64,000 bases of DNA from Parasedimentitalea psychrophila (GCF_030285785.1 NZ_CP127247.1:2007501-2071500); one strand, 5' to 3'. Counted from the first letter of the stretch, positions 24,042 through 32,818 are shown. Translations and numbers: made by a program. Notes: generated from the sequence alone by a model not told the origin.

Positions 24042-25628
24042 ATGGGTTGGGATTACATTATCGTTGGCGCGGGCAGTGCGGGTTGCGTGCTGGCCAAACG
24101 GCTGAGCGAAGCCGGGCATCGGGTGTTGTTGCTGGAGGCGGGTGGTAAGGATAATTACCACTGGGTGCATATCCCGATGGGCTATCTGTATTGCATCGGC
24201 AATCCGCGCACCGACTGGATGTATCATACTGCCGAGGAGGCAGGGCTGAACGGCCGCTCGCTGATCTATCCGCGGGGTAAGGTGCTGGGCGGCTGTTCGT
24301 CGATCAACGGGATGCTGTACCTGCGCGGCCAGGCGGCGGATTATGATGGCTGGCGGCAACGGGGCAATCCGGGCTGGGGCTGGGACGATGTGCTGCCCTA
24401 TTTCAAGAAATCCGAGGATTACGTCGAAGGCCCCTCTGAGATGCACGGGGCGGGCGGCGAATGGCGGGTCGAGAATCAGCGGTTGCACTGGGATGTACTG
24501 GATCATTGGTCAGAGGCGGCGCAGGCCTGGGGCTTGCCGCATGTCAGTGATTTCAACACCGGCAACAACGAAGGCGTCGGCTATTTCCGGGTCAACCAGC
24601 GCGGTGGCTGGCGGATGAACACCGCCAAGGCCTTCTTGCGCACCACCACCGGCGAGAACCTGAAGGTTGAGACTCAGGCGCATACCCGGCGGGTGCTGAT
24701 CGAAGAGGGTCGCGCGGTTGGTGTGGAATATGAGCAGGGCGGCCAGGTAAAGGTGGCGCGGGCCAAGGGTGAGGTGATCCTGTCGGCGGGGGCCATCAAC
24801 TCGCCGCAGATTCTGCAACTGTCGGGGCTGGGGCCGGGTGATTTGCTGCAAAAGCACGGCGTTGAAGTGCGGCGCGACATTGCGGCGATTGGCGGCAACC
24901 TGCAAGACCATTTGCAACTGCGCTGTGCCTGGCGGCTGACCGGCGCCAAGACATTGAACACCCTGGCCAACTCGCTGTGGGGCAAGGCCAAGATCGGGAT
25001 GGAATATGCGTTCAAGCGATCCGGGCCAATGTCGATGGCGCCCAGCCAACTGGGGGCGTTTTCACGCTCGCGTCCCGATCTGGAAACACCGGATCTGGAA
25101 TATCACGTGCAGCCGCTGACGCTGGAGGCCTTTGGCCAGCCGTTGCACGACTATCCGGGCCTGACCGCCAGTGTCTGCAACCTGCGACCTGAAAGCCGGG
25201 GAACGGTGCAGATCACCTCACCGGATGCCAGGGTCGCACCACGGATTGCGCCCAACTATCTGTCCACCGAAGGCGATAAGCAGGTTGCGGTGGCGGCGAT
25301 CCGGCAGGCGCGCCAGATTATCGCTCAGGGACCAATGCAACGCTATGCGCCGCAGGAGATCAAACCGGGGGTGGCCTCGGACACCGAGGCGGATTTGCTG
25401 CAGGCAGCGGGGGATGTTGGCACCACTATTTTCCATCCGACCTGTACGGTGCATATGGGGCCGGACGACTCTGCGCCGCTGGATGCTGAATTGCTCCTGC
25501 GCGGGGTGTCGGGGCTGCGGGTGGTGGATGCCAGCGTGATGCCGGTGATCACCAGCGGCAACACCAATGCGCCAACCATCATGATTGCAGAGAAAGCCGC
25601 CGATATGATCCTGAGGGCGGCCCGCTAG
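24042..25628 (+). CDS. GMC family FAD-dependent oxidoreductase (choline dehydrogenase-like)
   Basis: A 528-residue glucose-methanol-choline oxidoreductase. The FAD-binding GAGSAG is at residues 9-14, the GMC signature 1 region around GRSLIYPRGKVLGGCSSINGMLYLRG, and signature 2 around GAINSPQILQLSGLG. The C-terminal catalytic region has HPTCTVHMG and the conserved VVDASVMPVITSGNTNAPTIMIAEKAADMI. Such enzymes oxidise primary alcohols; alkyl, aromatic and amino alcohols are all possible. No betaine genes are adjacent, so choline is not specifically supported. Confidence 0.9.
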   Translation: MGWDYIIVGAGSAGCVLAKRLSEAGHRVLLLEAGGKDNYHWVHIPMGYLYCIGNPRTDWMYHTAEEAGLNGRSLIYPRGKVLGGCSSINGMLYLRGQAADYDGWRQRGNPGWGWDDVLPYFKKSEDYVEGPSEMHGAGGEWRVENQRLHWDVLDHWSEAAQAWGLPHVSDFNTGNNEGVGYFRVNQRGGWRMNTAKAFLRTTTGENLKVETQAHTRRVLIEEGRAVGVEYEQGGQVKVARAKGEVILSAGAINSPQILQLSGLGPGDLLQKHGVEVRRDIAAIGGNLQDHLQLRCAWRLTGAKTLNTLANSLWGKAKIGMEYAFKRSGPMSMAPSQLGAFSRSRPDLETPDLEYHVQPLTLEAFGQPLHDYPGLTASVCNLRPESRGTVQITSPDARVAPRIAPNYLSTEGDKQVAVAAIRQARQIIAQGPMQRYAPQEIKPGVASDTEADLLQAAGDVGTTIFHPTCTVHMGPDDSAPLDAELLLRGVSGLRVVDASVMPVITSGNTNAPTIMIAEKAADMILRAAR

Positions 25629-25805
25629 CCAAGAGGGCGGGCCTTGCCTGAAAATTGAAACGGTTTCACCAAATCCGGCGCCAATGGCGATGCCGGGGTG
25701 CTTTCGGGTTGATACTCGGGCGTTTTCCGGTTTCCCTAGAGCAATACCCCAAACCCGGTGATGCCCGAAATCCGAGCCGCCCATGTTGCTTAAAGGAGCC
25801 TTTCT

Positions 25806-26723
25806 GTGACCCGTGAAGATGACAGTACCACCATGGCCTGGCTGGAAGACGAACTGCAGGACATGCTGGATGAGGGGATCGAGGTTGAATCCGCTGAACC
25901 GATGCTGTCGATGGAGCTGCGCAAGATTTACCGCGCCCAACATCCCGAGATGCTGGACCGACAGGTGTATTTTCGCAATCTGCTGCGACTTCAGGCTGAA
26001 TTGATCAAGCTGCAGGACTGGGTGGTCGAGACCGGCGCCAAGGTGCTGGTGATCATGGAGGGACGCGATGCGGCGGGCAAGGGCGGTGTGATCAAGCGGA
26101 TCACTCAGCGGCTGAACCCACGGGTGGCGCGGGTTGTCGCCCTGCCGGCCCCCAGCCGTCGTGAGCAGAGCCAGTGGTATTTTCAGCGCTATGTGCCTTA
26201 TCTGCCATCTGGCGGTGAGATCGTGCTGTTTGACCGTTCGTGGTACAACCGGGCCGGTGTCGAACGGGTGATGGGCTTTGCCGACGATGATCAGGTTGAA
26301 ACTTTTTTCAAGGATGTTCCCGAATTTGAACGGATGCTGGTGCGGTCAAACACCATCGTGTTGAAATACTGGTTTTCGATCACCGACGAAGAACAGCAGC
26401 TGCGATTCATGATGCGAATCCATGATCCGATGAAACAGTGGAAACTGTCGCCGATGGATCTGGAGAGCCGGGTGCGATGGGAAAAATATACCGAGGCCAA
26501 GGAAGACATGCTGGCGCGCACCAACATTCCCGAGGCGCCCTGGTATGTTGTTGAGGGCAACGATAAAAAGCGCGAACGGCTGAACTGTATCGAGCATCTG
26601 TTGTCGCAGATTCCCTATTCGGATGTGGCCAGCGAAAAGGTCAGCCTGCCGGATCGTGAGTATAATCCCAAGTATGAACGCCAGGTTTTACCGGACGAGC
26701 TATATGTGCCGAAAGTCTATTGA
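25806..26723 (+). CDS. ppk2: Polyphosphate kinase 2
   Basis: A 305-residue PPK2 of the single-domain type. Walker A is EGRDAAGKGG (residues 85-94) and the Walker B/lid region contains VLFDRSWYNRAGVERVMGF. PPK2 enzymes use polyphosphate to phosphorylate nucleoside di- or monophosphates, regenerating GTP/ATP. It begins with GTG at 25806; AAAGGAG at 25792-25798 is the ribosome binding site. Class within PPK2 is not resolved by eye. It is a single-gene unit. Confidence 0.95.
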   Translation: MTREDDSTTMAWLEDELQDMLDEGIEVESAEPMLSMELRKIYRAQHPEMLDRQVYFRNLLRLQAELIKLQDWVVETGAKVLVIMEGRDAAGKGGVIKRITQRLNPRVARVVALPAPSRREQSQWYFQRYVPYLPSGGEIVLFDRSWYNRAGVERVMGFADDDQVETFFKDVPEFERMLVRSNTIVLKYWFSITDEEQQLRFMMRIHDPMKQWKLSPMDLESRVRWEKYTEAKEDMLARTNIPEAPWYVVEGNDKKRERLNCIEHLLSQIPYSDVASEKVSLPDREYNPKYERQVLPDELYVPKVY

Positions 26724-26734
26724 GGCGAAGGTTT

Positions 26735-26758
26735 GGTGCGTGCCAGCACGCACCCTAC
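26735..26758 (+). repeat. GGTGCGTGC palindromic repeat, copy B
   Basis: GGTGCGTGC, loop CA, GCACGCACCCTAC. It sits just after the ppk2 stop. Its CTAC end supplies, on the other strand, the stop codon of the truncated outer-membrane-protein remnant. Confidence 0.85.
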
Positions 26759-26907
26759 AGCCCCCCGAACCCGACAGCGTCGCCGTCAAAATTGGAAACT
26801 GAAACCCCGCCATAAAAACCGGACCAACTGGTTGCGGTGGGTGTTTCAGCCGTTGCTGTTACTGGGGCGAGTTCTGCGATAGCGCAGGATGAAAATTGAA
26901 ATGTCAT
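26755..26907 (-). pseudogene. Truncated outer-membrane beta-barrel protein remnant
   Basis: A 50-residue open frame that reads like the start of a small opacity-type porin: a degraded signal-peptide region (MTFQFSSCAIAELAPVTATA), then TSWSGFYGGVSVSNFDGDA, the typical first beta-strand of Rhodobacteraceae outer-membrane proteins. It stops abruptly in the palindromic repeat at 26735-26758, where an intact homolog would continue for well over 100 residues. Inference: a gene truncated by rearrangement at the repeat. Confidence 0.45.
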
Positions 26908-27168
26908 AGAGAATCCGATATTATATATTGGCCTTATAGGACGTTGTTGGTGAAAGATCCGGGGCAAATACTCGGGGCTAAGATATTGATATATAAGTGC
27001 TTAATATGCGCCTGAAAGGTCAAGTGAAGGCAGCTGAGTCCAGTGCCGGGACAGCAAATTTGGTGCGACTGGAACATCACAGCTGGTGTGTCGGGTCTGC
27101 AAAACCGAAATGCTTGGGTGCGACTCGACACGGTGGTCTTCAACGAGCCGCAAGGTTGGCGCGGTGAG

Positions 27169-27247
27169 AAAAAACTCCCGAAGCGGCCGCTGCCTTGATC
27201 AAAAGATCAAGGCGAGGCGGAGTTGGCTTAAGCGTCCGCTTCGGGAG
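27169..27247 (-). terminator. Large branched terminator-like structure in the rpsU 3' region
   Basis: CTCCCGAAGCGG (27175-27186) pairs with CCGCTTCGGGAG (27236-27247) over 12 bp. Inside lies a perfect 9-bp hairpin, GCCTTGATC/GATCAAGGC with an AAAA loop on the plus strand (27192-27213). On the minus strand the structure is followed by six T residues, giving a Rho-independent terminator oriented with rpsU. It ends about 300 bp after the rpsU stop, so a long 3' untranslated region or a separate small RNA is implied. Confidence 0.6.
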
Positions 27248-27442
27248 GTGGGGCGACGAAACGAGGGCATCATTCACCCCAGGCAGACGCAGGCGGGGGA
27301 CCTTGCCACTGCTGATGGAATCACCTTAACGTGCTTTTGGGTTATTGTATACAGCCAATGCGTGTACTTACGAAGCCCTGGCGGACGCCAGTTGAGCCGT
27401 TCCGGGGTCTGAGAGTGATGAAATCCGGGGGCGGAAATGACA

Positions 27443-27470
27443 AACCCCCGCGGCCGGGGCCTCGGGGGTC
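27443..27470 (-). terminator. GC-rich hairpin 3' of rpsU
   Basis: An ACCCCCG...CGGGGGT stem of about 12 bp with one mismatch. In the minus sense it is followed by TTTGTCATTT. It is the first candidate terminator after rpsU. Confidence 0.55.
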
Positions 27471-27550
27471 GTCTAAACGTCTTTGTGGGTTACTTCCGGT
27501 TGCCCGGCAATCACTCACAATAAGTGCAGTCCAAAGCTGGACGGATTGAT

Positions 27551-27757
27551 TTACATCATCCCTTCGCGCTGGGCTTTCTTACGGGCCAATTTACGGGCCC
27601 GACGGATCGCTTCAGCTTTTTCGCGTGCTTTTTTCTCGGACGGTTTCTCGAAATGTTGCTTGAGCTTCATTTCGCGGAATACGCCTTCACGCTGCAGCTT
27701 TTTCTTCAGGGCACGAAGCGCCTGATCGACATTGTTGTCGCGAACACTAACCTGCAT
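27551..27757 (-). CDS. rpsU: 30S ribosomal protein S21
   Basis: A 68-residue, highly basic protein that matches S21: [25 protein letters not shown] at the start, and the Arg/Lys-rich [20 protein letters not shown] tail. It is a small-subunit protein involved in translation initiation. It is transcribed alone on the minus strand with an unusually structured downstream region. The upstream region to 27888 is shared with the divergent COQ9 gene. Confidence 0.96.
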   Translation of the reverse strand: MQVSVRDNNVDQALRALKKKLQREGVFREMKLKQHFEKPSEKKAREKAEAIRRARKLARKKAQREGMM

Positions 27758-27887
27758 GTGGTTTTCACCACCTTTCTAAGTTGAGTTGCAAGGATTTGCA
27801 GGAAGGGGCGCTATAGCAAAGCATGGTCAGTTTGTCTAGTACTGGGGCCAGGCACGGTGTGGTGTAGCGCAAGCGGGGAGATGCAGG

Positions 27888-28592
27888 ATGAAGACCGAGC
27901 AGGCAGAGACGCAGGATGCCACCAAGGATGCGCTGTTGGATGCGGCGCTGTTGCATGTGCCGTTTGACGGTTGGAGTGAGGCGACATTTCATGCGGCCTG
28001 TCAGGATACCGGGGTGGACCGGGTGCTGGCGCGGGCGGTTTTTCCGCGTGGGGCGGTGGATCTGGCGCTGGCCTATCATGCCCGGGGTGATGCCTTGATG
28101 GTGCAACGCCTAAAGGTGGAGGATCTGACCGGGTTGCGGTTTCGCGACAAGATTGCCGCCGCCATTCGGTTCCGGCTGGAAGCGGTGGATGACAAAGAGG
28201 CGGTGCGGCGTGGCACCACCATGCTGACCTTGCCGCAATATGCCGGCGATGGGGCGCGGGCGATCTGGGGCACAGTTGATACGATCTGGACGGCGCTGGG
28301 CGACCGCTCGGATGACATAAACTGGTACACCAAACGGGCGTCCCTGTCGGCGGTCTACACCGCGACGGTGCTGTATTGGCTGGGCGATGACAGTCTGGAG
28401 CATCAGGCCAGCTGGGGTTTCCTGAATCGGCGGATCGACAATGTGATGCAGTTTGAAAAACTGAAAGCACAGGTGCAGGGTAATCCCCTGTTGAAGCCGT
28501 TTCTGGCCGGGCCGAACTGGTTGGCGGATCAGATCAAGCCGCCCACCAAAGCCGCCGACAACCTGCCGGGATCCCTGACCCGGCGTCGCTGA
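27888..28592 (+). CDS. COQ9 family protein, ubiquinone biosynthesis
   Basis: A 234-residue COQ9 family member. The N-terminal third has a TetR-like helical DNA-binding-derived fold (ALLDAALLHVPFDGWSEATFHAACQDTGVD), and the C-terminal COQ9 domain contains WYTKRASLSAVYTATVLYWLGD, the hallmark lipid-binding helix region. In eukaryotes COQ9 presents ubiquinone precursors to COQ7; bacterial homologs are confined mainly to Alphaproteobacteria. It is divergent from rpsU. Confidence 0.92.
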   Translation: MKTEQAETQDATKDALLDAALLHVPFDGWSEATFHAACQDTGVDRVLARAVFPRGAVDLALAYHARGDALMVQRLKVEDLTGLRFRDKIAAAIRFRLEAVDDKEAVRRGTTMLTLPQYAGDGARAIWGTVDTIWTALGDRSDDINWYTKRASLSAVYTATVLYWLGDDSLEHQASWGFLNRRIDNVMQFEKLKAQVQGNPLLKPFLAGPNWLADQIKPPTKAADNLPGSLTRRR

Positions 28593-28610
28593 TCACAGGG
28601 GCATAATCAC

Positions 28611-28635
28611 TGGCCTTTTCTGGCCTTTTCTGGCC
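28611..28635 (+). repeat. Short tandem repeat of TGGCCTTTTC
   Basis: Two and a half head-to-tail copies of the 10-mer TGGCCTTTTC follow the COQ9 stop codon and lead directly into the palindrome-rich repeat at 28636. Confidence 0.8.
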
Positions 28636-28710
28636 GGGGCTCCCGCCCGTTGGCGGGCATGGCCATGCCCGCCTCCCGTTGGGCATGGCGCCGTGCTGCG
28701 CACGGCGCGG
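28636..28710. repeat. Palindrome-rich intergenic repeat, copy 2
   Basis: Contains the perfect 16-bp palindrome GGGCATGGCCATGCCC (28655-28670) and a 9-bp hairpin GCGCCGTGC/GCACGGCGC (28688-28708). It shares ordered blocks with 1471-1547. It is non-coding and lies between the COQ9 and quinone oxidoreductase genes. Confidence 0.55.
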
Positions 28711-28808
28711 CCCGGCGCGGTGGCGGGCTGGGCGATCGCTTGCGGTGGGATCATCGTTTGCAGGTCTGCGCTGGGATGCTAGGCATAGGGCAAACGAAAG
28801 GATCCCGG

Positions 28809-29795
28809 ATGAGTGAGATGATGCGCGCCGTTGAGATTTCCACCCCTGGTGGCCCAGATGTATTGCAACTGACCGAGAGGCCGGTTCCGGTGCCCGGGCA
28901 TGGTCAGCTGCTGATCAAGGTGGCTTATGCGGGGGTCAACCGACCGGATGCCCTGCAACGGGCCGGGGCTTATGCGCCGCCCCCCGGAGCCAGCGACCTG
29001 CCGGGGCTTGAGGCCTCGGGCGAGGTGGTGGCTGTGGGGGGCGGTGTGACTGAGTTTGGGCCGGGGGATCTGGTCTGCGGCTTGCTGCCCGGTGGCGGTT
29101 ACGCCGAATATGTGGCGACTCCGGCGGCGCACTGCCTGCCCATTCCCAAAGGGCTGGATCTGAAGCAGGCGGCTTGCCTGCCCGAGACATATTTCACTGT
29201 CTGGTCGAATGTATTCAGCCGTGGCGGCTTGCAGGCCGGAGAGCGATTTCTGGTGCATGGTGGATCAAGCGGCATCGGCACCACGGCGATCCAGCTGGCC
29301 AATGTTCTGGGTGCGCGGGTGTTTACCACTGCCGGGTCGGATGAGAAATGTCAGGCCTGTCTGGATCTGGGGGCTGAGCGGGCGATCAATTACCGCAATG
29401 AGGATTTTGTCGAGGTGCTGCGGGCGCAGGGCGGTGCCGACCTGATTTTGGATATGGTGGGCGGTGATTACATTCCGCGCAACATCAAGACGCTGGCAGA
29501 TGACGGACGCCTGGTGCAGATCGCCTTTCTGAGCGGAGCCAAGGTCGAGCTGAACTTTGCCCAGATCATGATGCGGCGGCTGACGGTGACCGGATCAACC
29601 CTGCGGCCGCAAAGTGATCTGGCCAAGGCGCGGATTGCCGACGAACTGCGCCATCTGGTCTGGCCGCTGATCGAGGCGGGGCGGATTGCGCCGGTGATGG
29701 ACCGCGAGTTTGCACTTGCCGATGCGGCGTCGGCGCATGCAAGGATGGAAAGCTCGGGTCATATTGGCAAAATGGTGCTGAAGGTGGCGGGCTAG
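28809..29795 (+). CDS. NAD(P)H quinone oxidoreductase, zinc-free MDR family (PIG3-like)
   Basis: A 328-residue medium-chain dehydrogenase/reductase without the structural-zinc cysteines. It has the GroES-like N-terminal domain (GVNRPDALQRAGAYAPPPGASDLPGLEASGEV in two parts) and a Rossmann domain with FLVHGGSSGIGTTAIQLA. It resembles TP53I3/PIG3-type quinone oxidoreductases that reduce quinones with NADPH. The ATG at 28809 is supported by GAAAGGA upstream; a second ATG at 28818 is possible. The preceding long opening runs through the intergenic repeats and is not coding. Confidence 0.9.
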   Translation: MSEMMRAVEISTPGGPDVLQLTERPVPVPGHGQLLIKVAYAGVNRPDALQRAGAYAPPPGASDLPGLEASGEVVAVGGGVTEFGPGDLVCGLLPGGGYAEYVATPAAHCLPIPKGLDLKQAACLPETYFTVWSNVFSRGGLQAGERFLVHGGSSGIGTTAIQLANVLGARVFTTAGSDEKCQACLDLGAERAINYRNEDFVEVLRAQGGADLILDMVGGDYIPRNIKTLADDGRLVQIAFLSGAKVELNFAQIMMRRLTVTGSTLRPQSDLAKARIADELRHLVWPLIEAGRIAPVMDREFALADAASAHARMESSGHIGKMVLKVAG

Positions 29796-29817
29796 CCGTA
29801 TTTGCGGCCAAGACATC

Positions 29818-29851
29818 CCGGCCCTGGCCACTCGGAAGTGGCAAGGGCCGG
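29818..29851. terminator. Hairpin between converging genes
   Basis: CCGGCCCT pairs with AGGGCCGG and the inner GCCACT with AGTGGC around a CGGA loop. It lies between the 3' ends of the oxidoreductase and DUF2189 genes. There is no T tract. Confidence 0.5.
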
Positions 29852-29868
29852 TGATCCCTTCTGCCTGG

Positions 29869-30729
29869 CTATTCCACCGCGCGGCGATAGAGGTGCCAGG
29901 TGGCATGGCCAAAGATGGGCACCACAACCACCAGTCCCAGCAGGAACGGAATCGAGGCGATGACCAGGCTGGTGCCGATCAATGCACCCCATGTCAGGGT
30001 CACAACCGGGCTGGCGCGCAGCACTCGGATTGAGGTGACGACGGCCACTGGCAGACCAACGTGGCGATCCAGCAGCAACGGGAAAGACACCACGCTGATG
30101 GCCAGTGCCGCCAGCGCAAACAGGGCACCAAGACCGCTGCCGACAGTGACCATCACCCAGCCTGCGGTGGTGGTGAATGTGTCAGAGACAAAGGCGGCAA
30201 GTGAGGTCGGTGATTCAGGGCCCAGGGTCCAGGCGTAGACTGAATTGGCGCAGATCATCCAGACGAAGAACAGCGCTGCCAAATAGACCCCGAGCATCAA
30301 AATCGCCCCAAAAGACGGCGAACGGACCACGTCAAAGGCATCTATCCATTTGGGCTCAAACCCAGCCTCGCGGCGGCTGGACATTTCATAGAGCCCAACT
30401 GCGGCCAGCGGGCCAATCAGGGCAAACCCCATGATCATCGGCACCAGCAGTGGCAGCAGGTTCATCGAAAACCCCATCACCACCATCACCACCCCGATCA
30501 GGGGATAAAACAACACCAGAAACATCGCATCACTGCGACAGGCGGCAAAATCCTCGACCCCGGCCTTGAGTGCGTATTTCAGGTCCGCCAGCTCCAACCG
30601 CCGCACCCGCGGCATGGCGGCGCTGGCGGTTTCGCCTCCCATTTGGTCGACCGAGGCCGAGATGTGATGGCTGGTTGTTTCTGCGTGCTGAAACAACCAG
30701 CTGAGTGGATTGCCAATTGTTTTTGCCAT
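29869..30729 (-). CDS. DUF2189 family integral membrane protein
   Basis: A 286-residue membrane protein of the DUF2189 family with about six transmembrane segments (first near residues 75-125, later pairs near 145-170, 195-230 and 245-275). The cytoplasmic start contains RRLELADLKYALKAGVEDFAACRSDAMFLVLFY, the conserved entry to the first helix. The ATG at 30729 has GGAG seven bases upstream. Function is unknown; related genes often sit near cytochrome oxidase loci but not here. Confidence 0.87.
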   Translation of the reverse strand: MAKTIGNPLSWLFQHAETTSHHISASVDQMGGETASAAMPRVRRLELADLKYALKAGVEDFAACRSDAMFLVLFYPLIGVVMVVMGFSMNLLPLLVPMIMGFALIGPLAAVGLYEMSSRREAGFEPKWIDAFDVVRSPSFGAILMLGVYLAALFFVWMICANSVYAWTLGPESPTSLAAFVSDTFTTTAGWVMVTVGSGLGALFALAALAISVVSFPLLLDRHVGLPVAVVTSIRVLRASPVVTLTWGALIGTSLVIASIPFLLGLVVVVPIFGHATWHLYRRAVE

Positions 30730-30892
30730 GAGCGGGCTCCTTTCACTATCCATGACGAAGGGTGCCGTCTGGGCAGTTGCCGGGCGCGGCACTTAAGGTG
30801 ACTCTAGCACAATTGGCGCGAATGTCCTTCACAGTGTTGCGACGGGCGGCAGCCCTTGCCGCCTTATTTATGAAATAGCCCTGTTGGGGGCG

Positions 30893-31540
30893 CTACCGCA
30901 CTGGCGCCAAGCGGGCGTTTTTCAGGCGGCAGTCGCGGATCACATCGCGGCCGCAGGGCACTGGGGTCAGGTCCTTTGACAGGCAGACCCGGGCTTCCTG
31001 GATATAACCATCACGGCAGGTCACGGTCAGCATGTCCTTTCCAAGAAATGGATTGGCCTGCAGAAAGGCCGTCTCGACCAGTGCGGCGGGCAGGGTTATG
31101 CCCTTGTCCAGCTTGCGAAATACGGCGGGACGGCTGATGGAGGCGTAGGCTTGGCGCATCAGCGCATAATAGTGCTGCGCCGACAGGCCCGAACAGGTGC
31201 CGTGTTTCTTCCACTGGTGCCAGGCCAGACCGGCGCTGCCCATGATGCCGCTCATTTCGGCGCTCATCTGGCGCGATGGCGGGGCGACCGAGCTGTGGCA
31301 GTATGACGGCCAGCCACGGTGAAACTGCGGCCATAGGCCGTGCAGGGTCCAGCCGTAATCGTGGCGGCTGTCGCATTGGTCAGAACCGCGGGCGTCGCCC
31401 TCCAGCGCGCACCAATTGGGCGACCAGCTGAGGGCCAGCACGTAATAGTCGAACTCTCCCGCCGTTTCCCCGTCAGCGTTGGCGGCGCCGATGTTCAGGG
31501 CCCAAAGGGCAAAACCAACGGTCAAAATGATGCTGCGCAT
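30893..31540 (-). CDS. Ribonuclease T2 family protein (secreted), catalytic Glu replaced by Gln
   Basis: A 215-residue RNase T2 family protein with an N-terminal signal peptide (MRSIILTVGFALWALNIGAANA) and hence periplasmic or secreted. Active-site box 1 is WTLHGLWP (residues 64-71). Box 2 reads WHQWKKHGTC (107-116): both catalytic histidines H108 and H113 are present, but the glutamate that follows the first histidine in classical HEWxKHG enzymes is glutamine here. Several cysteines for disulfides are present. It would degrade RNA through 2',3'-cyclic phosphates, if active. The ATG at 31540 is preferred since the signal peptide begins there. Confidence 0.88.
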   Translation of the reverse strand: MRSIILTVGFALWALNIGAANADGETAGEFDYYVLALSWSPNWCALEGDARGSDQCDSRHDYGWTLHGLWPQFHRGWPSYCHSSVAPPSRQMSAEMSGIMGSAGLAWHQWKKHGTCSGLSAQHYYALMRQAYASISRPAVFRKLDKGITLPAALVETAFLQANPFLGKDMLTVTCRDGYIQEARVCLSKDLTPVPCGRDVIRDCRLKNARLAPVR

Positions 31541-31671
31541 TCGGCTCTTCCCAAATTGAAACATCCCGACTATATAGGGTTCAAATTCCCCGACAATGGA
31601 AACCAGACCCCTAAGGCGGGGCAGCCTATTTCAGGCGGCGGGGAAGATGTGTTGTAAATGGAGATGAGCAC

Positions 31672-32445
31672 ATGGCAAAACCGTTGATGGCAAAAGCAAC
31701 CGCTGTGTGGCTGGTGGACAATACCACCATCAGCTTTAAACAGATTGCGGACTTTGTTGATCTGCACGAGCTGGAAGTCCAGGGCATCGCTGATGGCGAC
31801 GTGGCCCAGGGGGTGAAAGGGTTTGACCCGGTCGCCAACAATCAGCTGACCCAGGAAGAGATCGCGGCGGCTGAAGCCAGCCCGATGCACAAGCTGAAGC
31901 TTAAATTCTATGCGGCGGCTGCGGGCGAGGAAAAACGCCGTGGTCCGCGGTATACACCGCTGTCCAAGCGGCAGGACCGTCCGGCCTCGATCTATTGGCT
32001 GGTCAAGTTCCACCCGGAGCTGGCGGACAGCCAGATTTCCAAGCTGGTGGGCACCACCAAGCCGACGATCCAGGCGATCCGCGAGCGGACCCACTGGAAT
32101 ATCGCCAACATCCAGCCAATCGATCCGGTTGCACTGGGCCTGTGTAAGCAGTCCGAGTTGGACCAGGCGGTGCAAAAGGCGGCTGCCAAGAAAGCTGCCG
32201 AGGGCGGCGTGATGAGCGACGACGAGCGTCGTAAGCTGGTCAGCACCGAACAGTCGCTGGAAATGGACGCCGAGCCCAAGATGGCAAGCGGCATGGAGGG
32301 TCTGGCGACCTTTACGCTGGGCGGTCTTGATCGTGCGCCGAAGAGAGAAGCGCCGGTGGATGCTGACAGCTTCTTTAACCTGCCGGCCGGCGGTGGCGAC
32401 GGCGATGACGACGACGATGATGACAGCGACGACCCACGCGGCTGA
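31672..32445 (+). CDS. trcR: DUF1013 / TrcR cell-cycle transcriptional regulator
   Basis: A 257-residue protein of the alphaproteobacterial DUF1013 family, renamed TrcR for a role as cell-cycle transcriptional regulator. It opens MAKPLMAKATAVWLVDNTTISFKQIADFVDLHELEVQGIADGD, which reads like a helix-turn-helix, followed by the family core LSKRQDRPASIYWLVKFHPELADSQISKLVGTTKPTIQ (two parts) with a second helix-turn-helix. The C terminus is a run of aspartates. It is a single-gene unit with its own terminator. Direct targets are not evident from this window. Confidence 0.88.
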   Translation: MAKPLMAKATAVWLVDNTTISFKQIADFVDLHELEVQGIADGDVAQGVKGFDPVANNQLTQEEIAAAEASPMHKLKLKFYAAAAGEEKRRGPRYTPLSKRQDRPASIYWLVKFHPELADSQISKLVGTTKPTIQAIRERTHWNIANIQPIDPVALGLCKQSELDQAVQKAAAKKAAEGGVMSDDERRKLVSTEQSLEMDAEPKMASGMEGLATFTLGGLDRAPKREAPVDADSFFNLPAGGGDGDDDDDDDSDDPRG

Positions 32446-32505
32446 TCCTGTTTGAGCTTTTGTAGAGACCCGGCCTTGTGTCCCGGTTTGTTACTATACC
32501 TGTTG

Positions 32506-32540
32506 CAGGCCTTCCGTTCTTCGGAAGGCCTGTTTCGTTT
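32506..32540 (+). terminator. Rho-independent terminator of trcR
   Basis: CAGGCCTTCCG and CGGAAGGCCTG form an 11-bp perfect stem with TTCTT loop, followed by TTTCGTTT. Confidence 0.88.
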
Positions 32541-32818
32541 GATAGGCTGGATTTTGTGTTTCGGTAGCCACGAACAGCGTGCTGATGAATAATTCTTGGT
32601 GGGGCTTTCCACTGGTTGCCTTCGGTTGGTTTCTAATAAGTTAAGTGTTTGAGGGTGGGGTGAAGAATCGGTCTAATGTGACCATCACAGCGAAGGGAAA
32701 GCTAACGCCCGTATTGCAAGGTTCCTCGGCGTCGTGACTGTTTGCTAAATTGGGGTTAACAAAAATCCGTTGGCAAAGGGACATACAAAAAAGAGATTCT
32801 GAATACGGGAAAGTGCAT

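Larger units (their letters stand above)
26724..27550. other. 827-bp stretch with remnants and structured RNA signals but no intact gene
   Basis: The gap between ppk2 and rpsU holds a palindromic repeat copy (26735), an outer-membrane-protein remnant (26755-26907), and the extended 3' region of rpsU. On the minus strand there are a GC-rich hairpin (27443-27470) and a large terminator-like structure (27169-27247). Short open frames across 27086-27549 have no protein-like features and are not called as genes. Confidence 0.6.

Noticed and set aside
27195-27210. TTGATCAAAAGATCAA resembles an FNR palindrome
   Set aside because: The spacer is six bases rather than four, and the sequence is explained as the inner stem of the rpsU-downstream terminator structure.
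27086-27549. Short plus-strand open frames between ppk2 and rpsU
   Set aside because: They overlap the inverted-repeat structures, lack ribosome binding sites and show no recognisable protein features.
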